From JANPCX01 sp046049865 (GTDB lineage: Bacteria; Pseudomonadota; Gammaproteobacteria; Burkholderiales; Burkholderiaceae_C): a DNA stretch of 64,000 bases. Positions 53,820 through 62,252 of this stretch are shown here, piece after piece. The notes under the pieces were generated by a model. The model saw only the letters and a list, made by a program, of their open reading frames with translations. It did not search any database and had not been told where the DNA came from. A program made the position numbers and the translations under genes. The DNA lies in NCBI GenBank assembly GCA_046049865.1, contig JBJOQO010000009.1, positions 1 to 64,000 on the forward strand, in the 5' to 3' direction. Numbering within the stretch: position 1 is the first letter of the stretch; every line of letters begins with the position of its first letter.

Positions 53820-53935
53820 CGAGTCCTGACTGTAAGGTCAGAACTCCCTGCTTTTCCTCCCTGAGCAGGTGCCTTGCCGTGATGACAGCGTTAAGGCATT
53901 CATGCCCTTGTCCGAAAAGACCAGGGCTTTTTTTT
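53820..53935 (+). ncRNA. Candidate structured small RNA or attenuator leader between hemB and hemJ
   Basis: About 116 nt with four successive hairpins: 53821-53846 (GAGTcCTGAC paired with GTCAGaACTC, one internal mismatch), 53847-53869 (CCTGC/GCAGG), 53870-53898 (TGCCTT/AAGGCA) and the terminator at 53904-53927 followed by eight T residues. The hairpins fill the region with almost no gaps, which is unusual for spacer DNA. No open frame with a ribosome site is present. It could be a free sRNA or the attenuating leader of hemJ, whose ATG is 30 bp beyond the T-tract. It resembles no RNA family I can name. Confidence 0.5.
53904..53935 (+). terminator. Rho-independent terminator upstream of hemJ
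   Basis: GCCCTTGTC and GACCAGGGC pair with one mismatch around a six-base loop (CGAAAA), followed by eight T residues. No plus-strand protein gene ends before it, hence the proposed small RNA or leader. Confidence 0.85.
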
Positions 53936-53964
53936 CGCCACCGCAGCCCCACGGATAATGCGCC

Positions 53965-54387
53965 ATGCTCTGGATCAAAGCCCTGCACATTATTTTCGTG
54001 GCCAGCTGGTTTGCTGGCTTGTTTTACTTGCCGCGCATCTTCGTCAACCTGGCCGCTGTGCCTGCTGACAGTCACGCAGAGCGCGAGAGGCTGCTGCTCA
54101 TGGCGCGCAAGCTCTATCGATTTTCCAGCTTGCTCATGCTGCCCGCTCTTGGGTTTGGGCTGTGGTTGTGGCTGGCCTACTGGGGCAACGTTCATGCCGT
54201 GTGGCTTTATCTGAAGTTGGTGCTGGTGGTGCTGGCCGTGGGTTACCACCATGCCTGCCGGTCCTTGCTGCGCAAATTCGAGCAGTTCACCAACCGCCGC
54301 AGCCACCGCTGGTTTCGGGTGTTCAATGAAGTGGCCGTGCTGATATTTGCGGCCATTGTGGTTTTGGTGGTGGTCAAGCCTTTCTGA
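53965..54387 (+). CDS. hemJ: Protoporphyrinogen IX oxidase HemJ-like membrane protein
   Basis: 140 aa with four membrane helices. The N-terminus LWIKALHIIFVASWFAGLFYLPRIFV holds the conserved haem-ligand His (H8) of HemJ/UPF0093. A second conserved helix has YLKLVLVVLAVGYHHACR. HemJ oxidises protoporphyrinogen IX in the penultimate steps of haem synthesis. Its location beside hemB supports the assignment. Confidence 0.88.
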   Translation: MLWIKALHIIFVASWFAGLFYLPRIFVNLAAVPADSHAERERLLLMARKLYRFSSLLMLPALGFGLWLWLAYWGNVHAVWLYLKLVLVVLAVGYHHACRSLLRKFEQFTNRRSHRWFRVFNEVAVLIFAAIVVLVVVKPF

Positions 54388-54405
54388 CTCGCAACGCTCA
54401 AGCCC

Positions 54406-55512
54406 ATGAAACACCGCAGCGCCGCCGTGCCCATGAGCGTGCTGGCTGCGGCCGTGGTGGTTTATGCGAGTCTCTATCCCTTCGAGGGATGGCGCTGGCC
54501 ACAAGCACAGTGGTGGTCTTTTGTGATGGCACCATGGCCACGTTACTGGACAGGCTTTGACGTGGCCTTCAACTTGGTGGGCTATGCGCCTTTAGGGTTC
54601 CTGGTGTGTTTTGCGGCGGTGCGCAGTGGCGGTAGTCCCTTTGGTGGTTGGCGCTTGGCCGTGGTCGTTGGCGGCGCCTTGTCCATGCTGCTGGAGTTGC
54701 TGCAGAACTTCCTGCCCAGCCGTGTGCCATCGAATGTGGATTGGGCCCTGAACACGGTGGGGGCGGCGCTAGGCGCGCTGCTTGCGGTGGTGGTTTTTCG
54801 CCTCGGCGGGGCGACACGCTGGCAGAGTTGGCGCGAACTGTGGTTCTTGGACCAAAGCAGTGGCGGTTTGACTTTGCTGCTTTTATGGCCACTGGCCCTG
54901 CTCTTTCCGCTGCCGGTTCCGTTGGGTGTTGGGCAAGTGGCCGATCGGCTTCGTGTCCTCATCGCCGACTGGGTGGACGGTACGCCGGCGCAAACGTGGT
55001 GGGCCGCTTGGTTTGCTCACCAAGGGCCTGCAACGCCATTGGCCGTGGCCACGGAGTTTGGTGTGGTTGTGATCGGTCAGTTGCTGCCGTGTTTGGTGCT
55101 TTATGCGATCTCAAGGCCCGGCTGGCGGCGCGTGGTGTTGGCCTTGGGTGCTGCGCTACTCGGATTGGCCACCACCACCTTGTCGACCGCATTGAACTTT
55201 GGCCCCGAACATGCGCTGACCTGGCTCACACCCTTGACGCTGGCTGCTTGGGGCACGGGCACGTTGCTCGCTGTGTTGTGCTGCTGGATCTCCAGCCGCG
55301 CGGCCGCCGCGCTCGGGCTGGTGGCAGCCACGGCGCTTGTCGGGTGGATCAATCAAGCGCCGCCCGACCCCTACTTCGCCCAAAGCCTGGCAGCCTGGGA
55401 GCAAGGCCGATTCGTGCAGTTCCACGGCGCGGCGCAGTGGGTGGGTTGGTTGTGGCCCTATGCGGCCATGCTGCATTTATGGCTGATGGCTGTGGCGCGG
55501 TTCAAGCGCTGA
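54406..55512 (+). CDS. VanZ-like family membrane protein
   Basis: 368 aa, about nine membrane helices. The N-terminal half has the VanZ pattern: YASLYPFEGWRWP, DVAFNLVGYAPLGFLV and LLELLQNFLPSRVPSNVDWALNTVGAALGAL. The C-terminal half is an extra set of helices. VanZ confers mild teicoplanin resistance in enterococci, but most bacterial VanZ-like proteins have no known role. It starts 18 bp after hemJ. Confidence 0.82.
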   Translation: MKHRSAAVPMSVLAAAVVVYASLYPFEGWRWPQAQWWSFVMAPWPRYWTGFDVAFNLVGYAPLGFLVCFAAVRSGGSPFGGWRLAVVVGGALSMLLELLQNFLPSRVPSNVDWALNTVGAALGALLAVVVFRLGGATRWQSWRELWFLDQSSGGLTLLLLWPLALLFPLPVPLGVGQVADRLRVLIADWVDGTPAQTWWAAWFAHQGPATPLAVATEFGVVVIGQLLPCLVLYAISRPGWRRVVLALGAALLGLATTTLSTALNFGPEHALTWLTPLTLAAWGTGTLLAVLCCWISSRAAAALGLVAATALVGWINQAPPDPYFAQSLAAWEQGRFVQFHGAAQWVGWLWPYAAMLHLWLMAVARFKR

Positions 55513-55641
55513 GGGTGCTTCGCATCACGCTTGCGAGGCTGTACCGCCACTGTCTGCAAGGTGTTATGTGGCGCGTCCCTCACGGGTTGTCGCAGTACCC
55601 CTCGAAACATGGGGGCGAAGGCGGGTCTCTAAAATGCATCC

Positions 55642-55968
55642 ATGAGTTATTACGAACGCCATATTTTTTTCTGCCTCAACCAGCGTGAGAACGGCGAGGA
55701 CTGCTGCGCCAACCATGGTGCCCAAGCCGGGTTTGACCACTGCAAGAAGCGCATCAAACAAGACAACCTGTCCAAGCCGGGTGGTGTGCGCGTCAACAAA
55801 GCGGGTTGTTTGGACCGCTGCGCGGGTGGGCCGGTGGCTGTGGTCTACCCGGAAGCCGTTTGGTACACCTTCGTGGACGAAGCCGATATTGACGACATCG
55901 TTGACCAGCACCTGAAAGGTGGCCGGGTGGTGGAGCGCTTGCTGTTGCCGCCTGATGTAGGCCGCTAA
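55642..55968 (+). CDS. Thioredoxin-like (2Fe-2S) ferredoxin
   Basis: 108 aa. Cysteine pattern C11, C21/C22, C56 and C60 (GCLDRCAGGP) is that of Shethna-type thioredoxin-fold 2Fe-2S ferredoxins. The usual N-terminal YYERHIFFCLNQRENGEDCC is intact. It probably transfers electrons; partners are unknown. A hydrolase gene starts nine bases later, a frequent pairing in Burkholderiales. Confidence 0.9.
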   Translation: MSYYERHIFFCLNQRENGEDCCANHGAQAGFDHCKKRIKQDNLSKPGGVRVNKAGCLDRCAGGPVAVVYPEAVWYTFVDEADIDDIVDQHLKGGRVVERLLLPPDVGR

Positions 55969-55976
55969 CCGTCCCC

Positions 55977-56615
55977 ATGAATCCGAGAACCCTGAAACAA
56001 ACCGTTGTGGGCACAGCGGGCGCGTTGGAATGCGCCATTGACATGCCCGGTGACGGCAACGCCCCTGTGGACCCCAAAGGCTGGGCCTTGATTTGCCACC
56101 CGCATCCCCAGCATGGCGGCACCATGGATAACAAAGTGGTGCAAACGGTGGCGCGCGCGTTGCTGCAATTGGGTTATCAAACCGTGCGCTTCAACTACCG
56201 CGGCGTTGGCGCCTCACAAGGCCACTGGGACGAAGGACGTGGCGAGTTGGACGATGTGATGTCCGTTCTCGCCGCACACCGCAAGCCGGGTCTGCCTTTC
56301 GTATTGGCCGGCTTTTCTTTCGGTGCCTACATGGCGTCACAAGCCATCCAGCAATTGAGCGATGATGAAAAACCCCAGCAACTGGTCTTGGTGGGGCCGT
56401 CCACCCAGCGCCAGGTGATGCCCAACGTGCCACCCCACACCGTGGTCATTCATGGGGAATCCGACGAGGTCGTGCCCTTGACGGCCACCATGGACTGGGC
56501 GAGGCCCCAAGTGTTGCCGGTCATTGTTTTTCCTGGTGTGGGGCATTTTTTCCACGGCCAGTTGGCTTTGCTCAGAAGCACGGTTGTTCAACAACTGCAG
56601 GCCCGAGGCATTTAG
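55977..56615 (+). CDS. Alpha/beta hydrolase (dienelactone-hydrolase-like)
   Basis: 212 aa, cytoplasmic. LICHPHPQHGGTMDNKVV near the N-terminus and FNYRGVGASQG are typical of the CocE/YkgA-like alpha/beta hydrolase group. The nucleophile position is GFSFGAYMA, with Asp in HGESDEVVP and His in GVGHFFHG. The triad is complete. Substrate unknown. Co-transcribed with the ferredoxin gene. Confidence 0.88.
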   Translation: MNPRTLKQTVVGTAGALECAIDMPGDGNAPVDPKGWALICHPHPQHGGTMDNKVVQTVARALLQLGYQTVRFNYRGVGASQGHWDEGRGELDDVMSVLAAHRKPGLPFVLAGFSFGAYMASQAIQQLSDDEKPQQLVLVGPSTQRQVMPNVPPHTVVIHGESDEVVPLTATMDWARPQVLPVIVFPGVGHFFHGQLALLRSTVVQQLQARGI

Positions 56616-56695
56616 ACCTGATCCCCATTTCGGTCGGCCAGTCGGTTGGCGACAACCACCGCTATTTACTTTCTCTCGAACCTAAAGACAATTTC

Positions 56696-57868
56696 ATGAA
56701 ATCACTATTCGTTGCGGTACTGCTTGCTACCGCGTCTGTTCTGAGCCGGGCCCAGGCGCCCCAACCCCCCGAGGTCGCTGCGAAGAGTTACCTGCTGCTC
56801 GACATGACCACCCAACAGGTGCTGGCCGAGCGCAACGCCGATACGCCTTCCGATCCGGCGTCATTGACCAAACTCATGACCGCCTATGTGGTGTTTGGTG
56901 CCATTCGAGACAAAAAACTGTCTTTGGAGCAGCCCATCCCCGTGTCCAAACGTGCGTGGGAAGAACGCAAAGGGGGTGGTTCCTTGATGTTCATCGACAC
57001 CACCATGACACCCAAGGTGGACGAGTTGCTGCGCGGCATGATCGTGCAGTCGGGCAACGATGCGTCTGTGGCTTTGGCCGAGGCAGTAGGCGGTACGCTG
57101 GATCAGTTTGTGGCCATGATGAACCGGCAAGCGCTGGCCTTTGGCTTGAAGAACACGCAGTTCAAGAATGTCACCGGTCTGACGGAAGCCGGCCACCAAA
57201 GCACCGCCCGCGAGCTGGCGGCGATTGCGTCGCGCATCATTCGCGACTTCCCGGACTTTTATACCTACTACTCCATCCGCGACTACAAATACAACAACAT
57301 CAGCCAGCCCAACCGCAACCTGCTGCTGCGCCGTGATCCCACGGTAGACGGCATGAAAACTGGCTACACCGAAGCCGCTGGTTACTGCCTGATTGCCAGC
57401 GGCGCGCGCGAGTTTCCCAACCTGGGCGCAACCGGCAATCTGCCGGGCAAGCGCCGACTGCTCAGCGTGGTGCTGAACACCTCGTCGATGGAGGCACGCG
57501 CCGGAGAAAGCCAAAAACTCCTGAACTGGGGTTTCCAAGCGTTTGATGTGGTGCGCGCCTTTGAGGAAGGCCAAGCTGCGGCCACGGTGGAGGTTTGGAA
57601 AGGCAAAAGCAAAGAAGCCAAACTGGGCGCTGCGGGGCCGGTGTTCCTGAACTTACCCAAGGGTGAATCAGGCAAATTGCAAACTCAAATTGAACGCACC
57701 GATCCCTTGGTGGCACCTCTGACCGCTGGCCAACGAGTGGGCACACTCAAGGTCAAAAGCGCAGCAGGCACGATGCTGGCCGAGTTGCCTTTGGTGGTGT
57801 TGCAACCGGTGGACCAGGCGGGTTTCTTTGGTCGCGCCTGGGATGCACTGCGTCTTTGGATCAAGTAA
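56696..57868 (+). CDS. dacC: D-alanyl-D-alanine carboxypeptidase (PBP5/6 type)
   Basis: 390 aa with a signal peptide (about residues 1-20). Active-site motifs are S56-L-T-K59, S119-G-N121 and K221-T-G223. A C-terminal beta domain and an amphipathic anchor helix (FGRAWDALRLWIK) complete the protein. It trims the terminal D-Ala of peptidoglycan pentapeptides. In related genomes it is directly followed by the D-amino-acid transaminase gene; here a small unknown gene intervenes. Confidence 0.95.
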   Translation: MKSLFVAVLLATASVLSRAQAPQPPEVAAKSYLLLDMTTQQVLAERNADTPSDPASLTKLMTAYVVFGAIRDKKLSLEQPIPVSKRAWEERKGGGSLMFIDTTMTPKVDELLRGMIVQSGNDASVALAEAVGGTLDQFVAMMNRQALAFGLKNTQFKNVTGLTEAGHQSTARELAAIASRIIRDFPDFYTYYSIRDYKYNNISQPNRNLLLRRDPTVDGMKTGYTEAAGYCLIASGAREFPNLGATGNLPGKRRLLSVVLNTSSMEARAGESQKLLNWGFQAFDVVRAFEEGQAAATVEVWKGKSKEAKLGAAGPVFLNLPKGESGKLQTQIERTDPLVAPLTAGQRVGTLKVKSAAGTMLAELPLVVLQPVDQAGFFGRAWDALRLWIK

Positions 57869-57902
57869 GCTGGCACCACACAGTCATCACGTTAAGGCGC
57901 GC

Positions 57903-58196
57903 ATGAAAACCCTCGCAGAGCTTTCTTTCGAATACATATGGCTCATCATGTTTGGCACCGAAGACATGATCGATTTGGACTACTCTGTCAGTTGCCAAGA
58001 ATCCCTTTCCGTGCAATTCGAAGGTATCACCGAGGCTGAGAAACTTGCTTTAGTCGAGGTCGCTATTGCCACCCGCAATAGGCTTTTGGCCGATCCAGAC
58101 GAACATGGATACACCCCACGCAGTGGCGCCTCCGAAGAGCAAAAGGCATTCCTTGACGCATTTATCTCTGGCGATGTGTTCGCACAATGGCAATGA
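57903..58196 (+). CDS. Hypothetical 97-aa acidic protein
   Basis: 97 aa from ATG 57903, preceded by an AAGG-type site. The protein is acidic and helical (MKTLAELSFEYIWLIMFGTEDMIDLDYSV, later a TEAEKLALVEVAIATRNRLL helix). No membrane span or motif is recognised. Codon choice looks closer to 50 percent GC than its neighbours. It separates dacC from dat, which suggests insertion. The size and acidity recall small immunity-type proteins, but there is no specific evidence. Confidence 0.55.
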   Translation: MKTLAELSFEYIWLIMFGTEDMIDLDYSVSCQESLSVQFEGITEAEKLALVEVAIATRNRLLADPDEHGYTPRSGASEEQKAFLDAFISGDVFAQWQ

Positions 58197-58213
58197 CGAG
58201 CCTTAACCTGTCG

Positions 58214-58266
58214 GCCCACAAAAACCCACACCTTCAGATGGCGGATTCGCCGCGAAAGTTGTGGGC
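58214..58266 (+). other. Nested inverted repeat before dat
   Basis: GCCCACAA (58214-58221) pairs with TTGTGGGC (58259-58266) and encloses a second hairpin GGCG-gatt-CGCC (58240-58251). It ends 18 bp before the dat ATG and could fold in the dat leader. No T-tract follows. Confidence 0.3.
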
Positions 58267-58284
58267 TGGTGGCCTCCAACGATC

Positions 58285-59160
58285 ATGACCAACTTGCCTA
58301 CCACCCCCTGTTACCTCAACGGCGAGTTCACGCCTTTGAACGAAGCCAAGGTGTCGGTGCTGGACCGAGGGTTTATTTTTGGGGACGGCATTTACGAAGT
58401 GGTGCCGGTTTACGCGCGCAAGCTGTTTTGTTTTGACCAACACATGGCAAGGCTCGCACGCAGCTTGTCCAAGCTCCGCATTCACAACCCGCACAGCCGC
58501 GAGCAATGGCTGGACAAAGCGCGGCAGTTGGTGGCGGCGCAAGCCGCGTCCGACCAACTGCTTTACATCCAAATCACGCGCGGCGTGGCGCTGCGTGACC
58601 ACGTCATGCCTGAGGGCATCACACCCACCGTGTTCATGATGACCAGCCCGATGAAAGGGCTGTCACCCGAACAGCGCCACCGCGGTGTGTCCTGCGTGAC
58701 TGCACGCGACTTCCGCTGGGAGCGTGGCGACATCAAAAGCACGTCGCTGCTCGGCAATGTGCTGGCCCGTCAACTCTCCGCCGACCACGGCGCGGTGGAA
58801 ACCATCATGTTCCGTGATGGGTTTCTGACCGAGGCGTCGTCCAGCAATGTGTGGGTGGTCAAGGAAGGCGCTTTGCTCGGCCCACCCAAAAGCGAGGTGG
58901 TGCTGGAAGGCATACGTTACGACCTGCTGCGCGGTTTGTGTGAAGAAGCTGGTGTTGCTTACCACCTGCGGCCCATCTCAGAGGCCGAAGTCTTGGCAGC
59001 GGACGAATTGCTGCTGAGCTCCGCCACCAAAGAAGTTCTGGCCGTCACCCACCTGGATGGTCAACCCGTGGGCCACGGTGCGCTTCATGGCAAACCCGGT
59101 CCCGTGTACGCCAAACTCTACGAGGCCTACCAGCGGGCCAAACTGACCTTGACCATCTGA
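58285..59160 (+). CDS. dat: D-amino-acid transaminase (fold-type IV PLP enzyme)
   Basis: 291 aa from ATG 58285. The sequence has the class IV aminotransferase layout: LDRGFIFGDGIYEVVPVY, the catalytic Lys in RWERGDIKSTSLLGNVLARQ and a PLP-phosphate region TEASSSNVWVV. It supplies D-alanine/D-glutamate for peptidoglycan, in keeping with dacC upstream. A branched-chain aminotransferase is the alternative, but the neighbours favour Dat. Confidence 0.88.
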   Translation: MTNLPTTPCYLNGEFTPLNEAKVSVLDRGFIFGDGIYEVVPVYARKLFCFDQHMARLARSLSKLRIHNPHSREQWLDKARQLVAAQAASDQLLYIQITRGVALRDHVMPEGITPTVFMMTSPMKGLSPEQRHRGVSCVTARDFRWERGDIKSTSLLGNVLARQLSADHGAVETIMFRDGFLTEASSSNVWVVKEGALLGPPKSEVVLEGIRYDLLRGLCEEAGVAYHLRPISEAEVLAADELLLSSATKEVLAVTHLDGQPVGHGALHGKPGPVYAKLYEAYQRAKLTLTI

Positions 59161-59181
59161 AATTGACCACCTGAGCGCGTC

Positions 59182-59457
59182 ATGCAAGACATCCCGCCCG
59201 AACAATCGCTGATCGAATACCCCAGCAGTTTTCCCATCAAGGTGATGGGGCTGAATGTGGATGGTTTTGCCGATGCGGTGGTTCAAATCGCCAAAAGTTT
59301 TGACCCCGGCTTTTCGGAGCACGCTGTCGAAACACGCCCCAGCAGCGGCAACAAATACCTGGGTGTCACCGTCACCATCACCGCCACCAGCCGCGAACAA
59401 TTGGACGAAATCTACCGCACCCTCACCACGCACCCGATGGTGAAGATGGTGTTGTAG
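59182..59457 (+). CDS. DUF493 (YbeD-like) protein
   Basis: 91 aa. LIEYPSSFPIKVMG at the N-terminus and a VTITATSREQLDEIYRTLTTHPMVKMVL ACT-like end match the DUF493/YbeD family. YbeD has a regulatory-domain-like fold and is nearly always encoded just upstream of lipB, as here. Function remains unclear. Confidence 0.92.
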   Translation: MQDIPPEQSLIEYPSSFPIKVMGLNVDGFADAVVQIAKSFDPGFSEHAVETRPSSGNKYLGVTVTITATSREQLDEIYRTLTTHPMVKMVL

Positions 59458-59466
59458 GCGGCAGGG

Positions 59467-60165
59467 ATGTCGACTCCTTTGTTGCGCAACCTGGGTTTGG
59501 TGGATTTGCAATCCACGGTGGCCGCCATGCAAGCGTTCACAGAGACCCGAACTGCCGATACGCCTGACGAAATTTGGCTGTGTGAGCACTCCCCGGTTTA
59601 CACCCAAGGGCTGGCGGGTAAGGTCGAACATTTGCTGGAGCCTGGAAACATCCCTGTGGTGCAAACCAATCGGGGCGGGCAAGTGACCTACCACGGCCCC
59701 GGGCAAGTGGTGGCCTATCCGCTGATTGATCTGAAGCGCTTGGGCATCTATGTCAAAGAGTATGTCTACCGCCTGGAGCACTGCGTGCTGAAAACTTTGG
59801 AGCTGCAGGGCGTCACGGGTCATCGCGTTCCAGGCGCGCCTGGCATTTATGTGCGCCTTGCCGACCCCTTTGGCCACGCGCCGCTCGAAGCCGTCGCGCC
59901 CAAGGACCGTTTGGGCGTGAAAGCCGATGATCCTTTCTCGGGCTTGGGGAAAATTGCCGCTTTAGGCATCAAAGTCAGTCGCCACTGCAGCTACCACGGG
60001 CTGGCACTGAACGTGGCCATGGATTTACGCCCATTTGGTTACATCAACCCCTGTGGTTATGAGGGGCTGCAAACGGTGGACTTGGCTACACTTGGGGTCT
60101 CTACGAGTTGGGCCGACGTGGCCCGGGCTTTGGGTGACAAGCTGCAGTCCCACTTGAGTCCTTAG
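59467..60165 (+). CDS. lipB: Octanoyl-[acyl-carrier-protein]:protein N-octanoyltransferase
   Basis: 232 aa from ATG 59467. Conserved RGGQVTYHGPGQVVAYPLIDL, GVKADDPFSGLGKIAALGIKVSRHCSYHGLALNV (with the catalytic Lys) and the NPCGY motif with the catalytic Cys are all present. LipB transfers octanoate from ACP to E2 and H proteins. lipA follows 29 bp downstream. The insertion between GAPGIYVRL and the GVKAD segment (DPFGHAPLEAVAPKD) is slightly longer than usual. Confidence 0.95.
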   Translation: MSTPLLRNLGLVDLQSTVAAMQAFTETRTADTPDEIWLCEHSPVYTQGLAGKVEHLLEPGNIPVVQTNRGGQVTYHGPGQVVAYPLIDLKRLGIYVKEYVYRLEHCVLKTLELQGVTGHRVPGAPGIYVRLADPFGHAPLEAVAPKDRLGVKADDPFSGLGKIAALGIKVSRHCSYHGLALNVAMDLRPFGYINPCGYEGLQTVDLATLGVSTSWADVARALGDKLQSHLSP

Positions 60166-60194
60166 AGCCCCAAACACGGCACAGAAAGCCCCAC

Positions 60195-61190
60195 ATGGCC
60201 ACCGAGAACGTTACCCGCGAAACCCAAACAGGCGCCGACTACGACGCCACCGCCAAACAAAAGTCGCAGGCCAAGACCGCGCGCATTCCGATCAAGATCG
60301 TTCCGGCAGAAACGCTGAAAAAGCCAGACTGGATTCGCGTCAAGGCAGGCTCGCCCACCACGCGGTTTTACGAAATCAAAAACATCCTGCGCGAGCACAA
60401 GCTGCACACGGTGTGCGAAGAAGCCTCTTGCCCCAACATTGGCGAGTGCTTCGGCAAAGGCACCGCCACCTTCATGATCATGGGCGACAAATGCACACGC
60501 CGCTGCCCGTTCTGCGATGTGGGCCATGGCCGCCCCGATCCACTGGATGCTGATGAACCGCTGAACCTCGCCAAAACCATCGCCGCGCTCAAACTGAACT
60601 ACGTTGTCATCACCAGCGTCGATCGTGACGACCTGCGCGACGGCGGCGCAGGCCACTTCGTTGAATGCATACGGCAAACCCGTGCGTTATCGCCCAACAC
60701 CACCATCGAAGTGCTGGTGCCCGACTTCCGTGGCCGCGACGACCGTGCGCTTGAAATTTTGAAAGCCGCACCGCCCGATGTGATGAACCACAACATGGAA
60801 ACCGTGCCCCGCCTCTACAAAGAAGCGCGCCCCGGCAGTGACTACGCCTTCAGTCTGAATCTGCTCAAAAAGTTCAAAGCCTTGTTTCCCGATGTGCCCA
60901 CCAAAAGCGGCCTGATGGTCGGGCTTGGCGAAACAGACGAAGAGATTTTGCAAGTGATGCGCGACATGCGCGAGCACCAGATCGACATGCTCACCATCGG
61001 CCAGTACCTGGCCCCGAGCGGCCATCACTTGCCAGTGCGGCGCTATGTGCACCCTGACACCTTCAAGATGTTCGAGATGGAAGCCGCCAAGATGGGCTTC
61101 ACTCACGCCGCCGTCGGCGCGATGGTGCGCTCCAGCTACCACGCAGACCAGCAAGCCCATGCGGCGGGTGTGGCGGGTGCGCTGAGCTGA
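60195..61190 (+). CDS. lipA: Lipoyl synthase
   Basis: 331 aa radical-SAM enzyme. The auxiliary cluster motif is CEEASCPNIGEC, the radical-SAM motif CTRRCPFCDVGHG, and the C-terminal RSSYHADQQA provides the Ser ligand. LipA inserts two sulfurs into the octanoyl chain delivered by LipB. It closes the DUF493-lipB-lipA operon. Confidence 0.97.
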   Translation: MATENVTRETQTGADYDATAKQKSQAKTARIPIKIVPAETLKKPDWIRVKAGSPTTRFYEIKNILREHKLHTVCEEASCPNIGECFGKGTATFMIMGDKCTRRCPFCDVGHGRPDPLDADEPLNLAKTIAALKLNYVVITSVDRDDLRDGGAGHFVECIRQTRALSPNTTIEVLVPDFRGRDDRALEILKAAPPDVMNHNMETVPRLYKEARPGSDYAFSLNLLKKFKALFPDVPTKSGLMVGLGETDEEILQVMRDMREHQIDMLTIGQYLAPSGHHLPVRRYVHPDTFKMFEMEAAKMGFTHAAVGAMVRSSYHADQQAHAAGVAGALS

Positions 61191-61209
61191 GCGCACTCCG
61201 CCCGAGGTC

Positions 61210-62232
61210 GTGACGATCAATACCCGGTCAGTCGCAAACAAGCCGCCAGTGGCGTGCGGCAACTGCGCTCAGCCGATGTCGAGTTTCAATCTCGCCGGGC
61301 ACTACGGTCAAACGGTGGAGATCGACTGCTGCGCGCCTTGCCACCTGCTGTGGTTCGACACCGTGGAGTCGGTGCGCCTCACCGGCGCTGCCATGCTGGA
61401 GTTGATTGGGGCCATGGCTGCGGCGCAGCAGCATCCCCACCAAACCTTGTCCGCCAAAATTCAATGCCCACGTTGCCAAGGCGGCCTCAAACTCATCCAC
61501 AACCAAACCCGCTGGGGCCCGACGAGGCAGCTGGAATGCTTGAAGGGCCACGGCATCCACCAAACTTTTGCGCAGTTTTTGTCTGAGAAGGGGCTGCTGC
61601 GTGCGTTGACGGCCATGGACCGCACCCTGTTGTCGCGTCAGGGGCAGGAGCTGCATTGTTTGAACTGCGGTGCGGCTCTACCGGTTGAACAGGAAAGCGC
61701 GCGCGGGACCACTTGTCACTATTGCGAAAGCGTACCCGCCTTGATCGACATTGCGCGCTTGGCCAGCGCGCTTGATCCGGAAGGCGCGACCGCTCAGGAC
61801 CCCCAGCACCAAACGGTGCATCGTGCGTCAACGCAGCACCGTGTGCTCAATTGCCATGCGTGTGGCGCCGCCTTGGCTGACGAACACGCGCTGAGTTGTT
61901 CGCAGTGTGGGGCGACGCAAGTCGGCACAGGCTTGCAACAAGCCCATCAGGTACTCAGTGCGTTGGCTCCGGCGTTGCGTCGCCATGCCACCCAGCCCGC
62001 ACCCCATGTCGTTGCCCAACGTTTGGGAGCGCTGCGCCAAGACACCGCCAAACGCCGCGACTGGGTGCGCGACATGGAAATGAACACCCATGCGCGTCGT
62101 GACGAAGCATCTCGTGGCCACTGGCTCGCGCGATTGCTCGGAGACCGTTTCGACCCTGACACCACGCGCCAGTGGGAAACCGTTGCGGCTTGGTTGTTGT
62201 TCGCTGCGCTGATCGGGTGGTGGCTGGACTGA
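61210..62232 (+). CDS. Multi-zinc-ribbon protein with C-terminal membrane helix
   Basis: 340 aa from GTG 61210. Four Cys-pair modules are visible: CGNCAQPM with CCAPCHLLWFD, CPRCQGGL, CLNCGAALP with CHYCES, and CHACGAAL with CSQCGATQ. A single hydrophobic segment (AWLLFAALIGWWL) at the extreme C-terminus probably anchors the protein. The first module resembles the zf-TFIIB family. Function is unknown; it starts 20 bp after lipA and may be in that transcript. Confidence 0.75.
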   Translation: MTINTRSVANKPPVACGNCAQPMSSFNLAGHYGQTVEIDCCAPCHLLWFDTVESVRLTGAAMLELIGAMAAAQQHPHQTLSAKIQCPRCQGGLKLIHNQTRWGPTRQLECLKGHGIHQTFAQFLSEKGLLRALTAMDRTLLSRQGQELHCLNCGAALPVEQESARGTTCHYCESVPALIDIARLASALDPEGATAQDPQHQTVHRASTQHRVLNCHACGAALADEHALSCSQCGATQVGTGLQQAHQVLSALAPALRRHATQPAPHVVAQRLGALRQDTAKRRDWVRDMEMNTHARRDEASRGHWLARLLGDRFDPDTTRQWETVAAWLLFAALIGWWLD

Positions 62233-62252
62233 GTTGACCGCTGAGGCTGCCG

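Noticed and set aside
53700..53950. 6S RNA or SRP RNA between hemB and hemJ
   Set aside because: The conserved central-bubble and GGUCAGG/GGAAG signatures of these RNAs are absent; only an unnamed structured RNA can be supported.
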